From contig JACRON010000199.1 of NCBI GenBank assembly GCA_016214425.1, forward strand, positions 1 to 6,559: 6,559 nucleotides of DNA, written 5' to 3'. Below the pieces are notes generated by a model. That model did not search any database. It was given only the letters and a program-made list of their open reading frames with translations, and was not told the origin of the DNA. Shown piece by piece: positions 5,692-6,559 of the stretch. This DNA is from Nitrospirota bacterium. GTDB taxonomy: Bacteria > Nitrospirota > CAKKRA01 > 9FT-COMBO-42-15. Within the stretch, counting starts at the first letter, position 1, and the number at the start of each line of letters is the position of its first letter. The position numbers and the translations under genes are program-made.

Positions 5692-5720
5692 ATTATAACA
5701 GAGCTACTACACCCTGTCAA
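5692..5720 (-). promoter_or_regulatory. Consensus sigma-70 promoter of the rpsU operon
   Basis: The minus strand carries TTGACA at 5720-5715, a spacer of exactly 17 bp, and TATAAT at 5697-5692. Both hexamers are perfect consensus and a TG extended -10 (TGTTATAAT) is present. A six-A tract just upstream of the -35 (5728-5723 as read on the minus strand) may act as an UP-like element. The predicted start is near 5685, giving a leader of about 128 nt. The discriminator after the -10 is AT-rich. The promoter begins 19 nt after the HIT gene stop. Confidence 0.93.
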
Positions 5721-5739
5721 GGTTTTTTAGGATTATTCT

Positions 5740-6084
5740 TTAACCAGGTGGCCATGCCATCCTCCTGCCGCCCAAGATATGAAGATGTATATGATATACA
5801 GCCTGGCCGGCATCTTTATTGCAATTAAAGACAGTTCTAAAGCCAGAGACTGAAATCCCTTTATTTTTCGCAATGTTATTAGCAGTTAAAAATATATGCC
5901 CTATTAACTCACTATCCTCTGGCCTTATATCCAGAATAGTGGGCAAATGCTTTCTTGGAACAACAAGAAGATGCACAGGCGCCTGCGGATTGATATCCTC
6001 AAATGCTATTACCTTATCATCCTCATAAACAATCTTGGCTGGAATCTCTTTTTTTATTATCTTACAAAAGATACAGTCAGACAT
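5740..6084 (-). CDS. HIT-family nucleotide hydrolase (HinT-like)
   Basis: The 114-residue protein is a histidine-triad hydrolase of the HINT/PKCI branch, cytosolic enzymes that cleave AMP from phosphoramidates or adenylated substrates. The active-site triad YHIHLHILGG is at 97-106, with H98, H100 and H102; by analogy with HINT1 the middle histidine H100 would be the nucleophile. The N-terminus has the usual SDCIFCKIIKKEIPA with C4 and C7, a possible zinc pair. The C-terminus ends in the family's GGRRMAWPPG. Length is standard and nothing is missing. The ATG at 6084 lies 17 nt after the hisIE stop with a GA-rich ribosome-binding site (AGAGAGA), so it is probably cotranscribed with hisIE. No terminator is visible after it. 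The physiological substrate cannot be told from sequence. Confidence 0.96.
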   Translation of the reverse strand: MSDCIFCKIIKKEIPAKIVYEDDKVIAFEDINPQAPVHLLVVPRKHLPTILDIRPEDSELIGHIFLTANNIAKNKGISVSGFRTVFNCNKDAGQAVYHIHLHILGGRRMAWPPG

Positions 6085-6101
6085 GGCGGTCTCTCTTGTT
6101 T

Positions 6102-6559
6102 TTACCTGACCCCTTGACCCTTTGACCCTTTGCCACTTTCTTTGCCCTGCCCCTTATGTGGCTTGTTAAACCTTTTTTCTAATTCATTATATATATCCTC
6201 TGGTGCAATATTGTGGTAACCCATTACTACTAAAAGATGAAACATGAGGTCTGTTATCTCATAAATAATCTCTTCCTTCTTATCATCCTTAGAGGCAATC
6301 ACTACCTCCCCTGCCTCTTCTGATATCTTCTTCAAAATCTTATCCTTGCCGTTTTTGAATAAGGATGCAACATAGGAGCCCTCCTTTGGATTTGACTTCC
6401 TGTCCATAATTATCTCAAAGACCTTTTTCAGTATATCAGAGGACAGCTCAGTGTCCTTTATTTCATCCATCTTCTCATTAAACCTTCTGTAAAAACATGA
6501 CCTCTTATTTGTATGGCACGCAGGGCCTGTCTGCTCAACCTTGATTAAGAGCGTATCAG
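6102..6559 (-). CDS. hisIE: Bifunctional HisIE, 5' part cut by the window edge
   Basis: The frame is open from the window edge to TAA at 6104-6102, giving 151 visible residues. The first 29 residues are the end of phosphoribosyl-AMP cyclohydrolase (HisI), recognised by VEQTGPACHTNKRSCFYRRF with the conserved zinc-ligand region around ACH. They continue without a stop into phosphoribosyl-ATP pyrophosphatase (HisE), with RKSNPKEGSYVASLF, the metal-binding EEAGE motif and the EITDLMFHLL helix. HisE performs step 2 and HisI step 3 of histidine synthesis, in the cytosol. The ATG at 6470 looks like a HisE start but is internal to this fusion; no good Shine-Dalgarno precedes it. The last 18 or so residues (KGQGKESGKGSKGQGVR) are a low-complexity Gly/Lys tail encoded partly by an 8-bp tandem repeat and lie beyond the usual HisE fold. 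The HIT gene follows 17 nt downstream. Confidence 0.95.
   Translation of the reverse strand, partial: DTLLIKVEQTGPACHTNKRSCFYRRFNEKMDEIKDTELSSDILKKVFEIIMDRKSNPKEGSYVASLFKNGKDKILKKISEEAGEVVIASKDDKKEEIIYEITDLMFHLLVVMGYHNIAPEDIYNELEKRFNKPHKGQGKESGKGSKGQGVR
6108..6131 (-). repeat. Octamer tandem repeat at the 3' end of hisIE
   Basis: Three exact-period 8-bp units lie end to end. On the minus strand they read AAAGGGTC (6131-6124), AAAGGGTC (6123-6116) and AAGGGGTC (6115-6108), just before the stop codon. Since 8 is not a multiple of 3, each unit is read in a different frame, which yields the KGSKGQGV part of the tail. The period matches the octamer blocks around the tRNA, but the unit differs. 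Confidence 0.8.

Noticed and set aside
5558..5739. LexA box in the rpsU promoter region, as known in E. coli
   Set aside because: I found neither a CTG-N10-CAG type site nor a CGAAC-N4-GTTCG type site. The CGAACCTTCG at about 5648-5657 lacks the required symmetry.
5819..6028. Plus-strand open frame of 69 codons opposite the HIT gene
   Set aside because: It is an antisense shadow of a complete, conserved gene.
6102..6470. Stand-alone hisE starting at the ATG at 6470
   Set aside because: The frame continues upstream into an unmistakable HisI C-terminus, and no good ribosome-binding site precedes this ATG.
1..6559. CRISPR array, transposon, phage or defence island
   Set aside because: There are no repeat-spacer units, no transposase or integrase frames and no terminal repeats around genes. 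The gene content is core housekeeping.

Overview
The window looks like ordinary chromosomal core sequence from a free-living, probably Gram-negative-type bacterium of moderate GC content. All genes I can support lie on the minus strand, so transcription runs from high to low coordinates. The conserved gene set and style would fit the Nitrospirota or Desulfobacterota (deltaproteobacterial) part of the tree. That placement is an impression from family resemblance, not a computed result.

Layout in transcription order. The window opens inside a bifunctional histidine gene, hisIE, whose HisI half is cut by the window edge. A HIT-family nucleotide hydrolase gene follows 17 nt downstream. A 182-nt gap then holds a perfect sigma-70 consensus promoter (TTGACA, 17 bp, TATAAT) and a leader of about 128 nt. 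This drives a macromolecular-synthesis operon: rpsU (ribosomal protein bS21), yqeY (GatB/YqeY-domain protein), a strong intrinsic terminator, a NIF3/DUF34-like metal-protein gene, dnaG (primase) and rpoD (primary sigma factor). The operon thus links translation, replication initiation and transcription initiation. The terminator after yqeY would let rpsU-yqeY be made in excess over dnaG-rpoD, comparable to the terminator between rpsU and dnaG in E. coli.

Below rpoD is a tRNA gene with anticodon CAU and an encoded CCA end. Several identity positions lean towards tRNA-Ile2 rather than elongator tRNA-Met. Beyond it, a new gene begins at position 42 and runs off the window.

The least ordinary structure is in the non-coding DNA. 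The tRNA gene is flanked by three blocks of a degenerate repeat with a strict 8-bp period (consensus about CGGNGAAA). Two blocks face each other as a large imperfect hairpin upstream of the tRNA, and the third supplies the ribosome-binding site of the partial gene downstream. A second octamer repeat (AAAGGGTC, three copies) forms the very end of hisIE and encodes an odd Gly/Lys-rich tail. The gaps before rpsU, before dnaG and at the dnaG/rpoD junction each carry an extended -10 motif (TGnTATAAT), as does the gap after yqeY. The NIF3-like gene is preceded by an operator-like cluster of 9-bp-spaced CYTATA elements. I see no mobile element, CRISPR array, phage gene or defence system, and no plus-strand gene.
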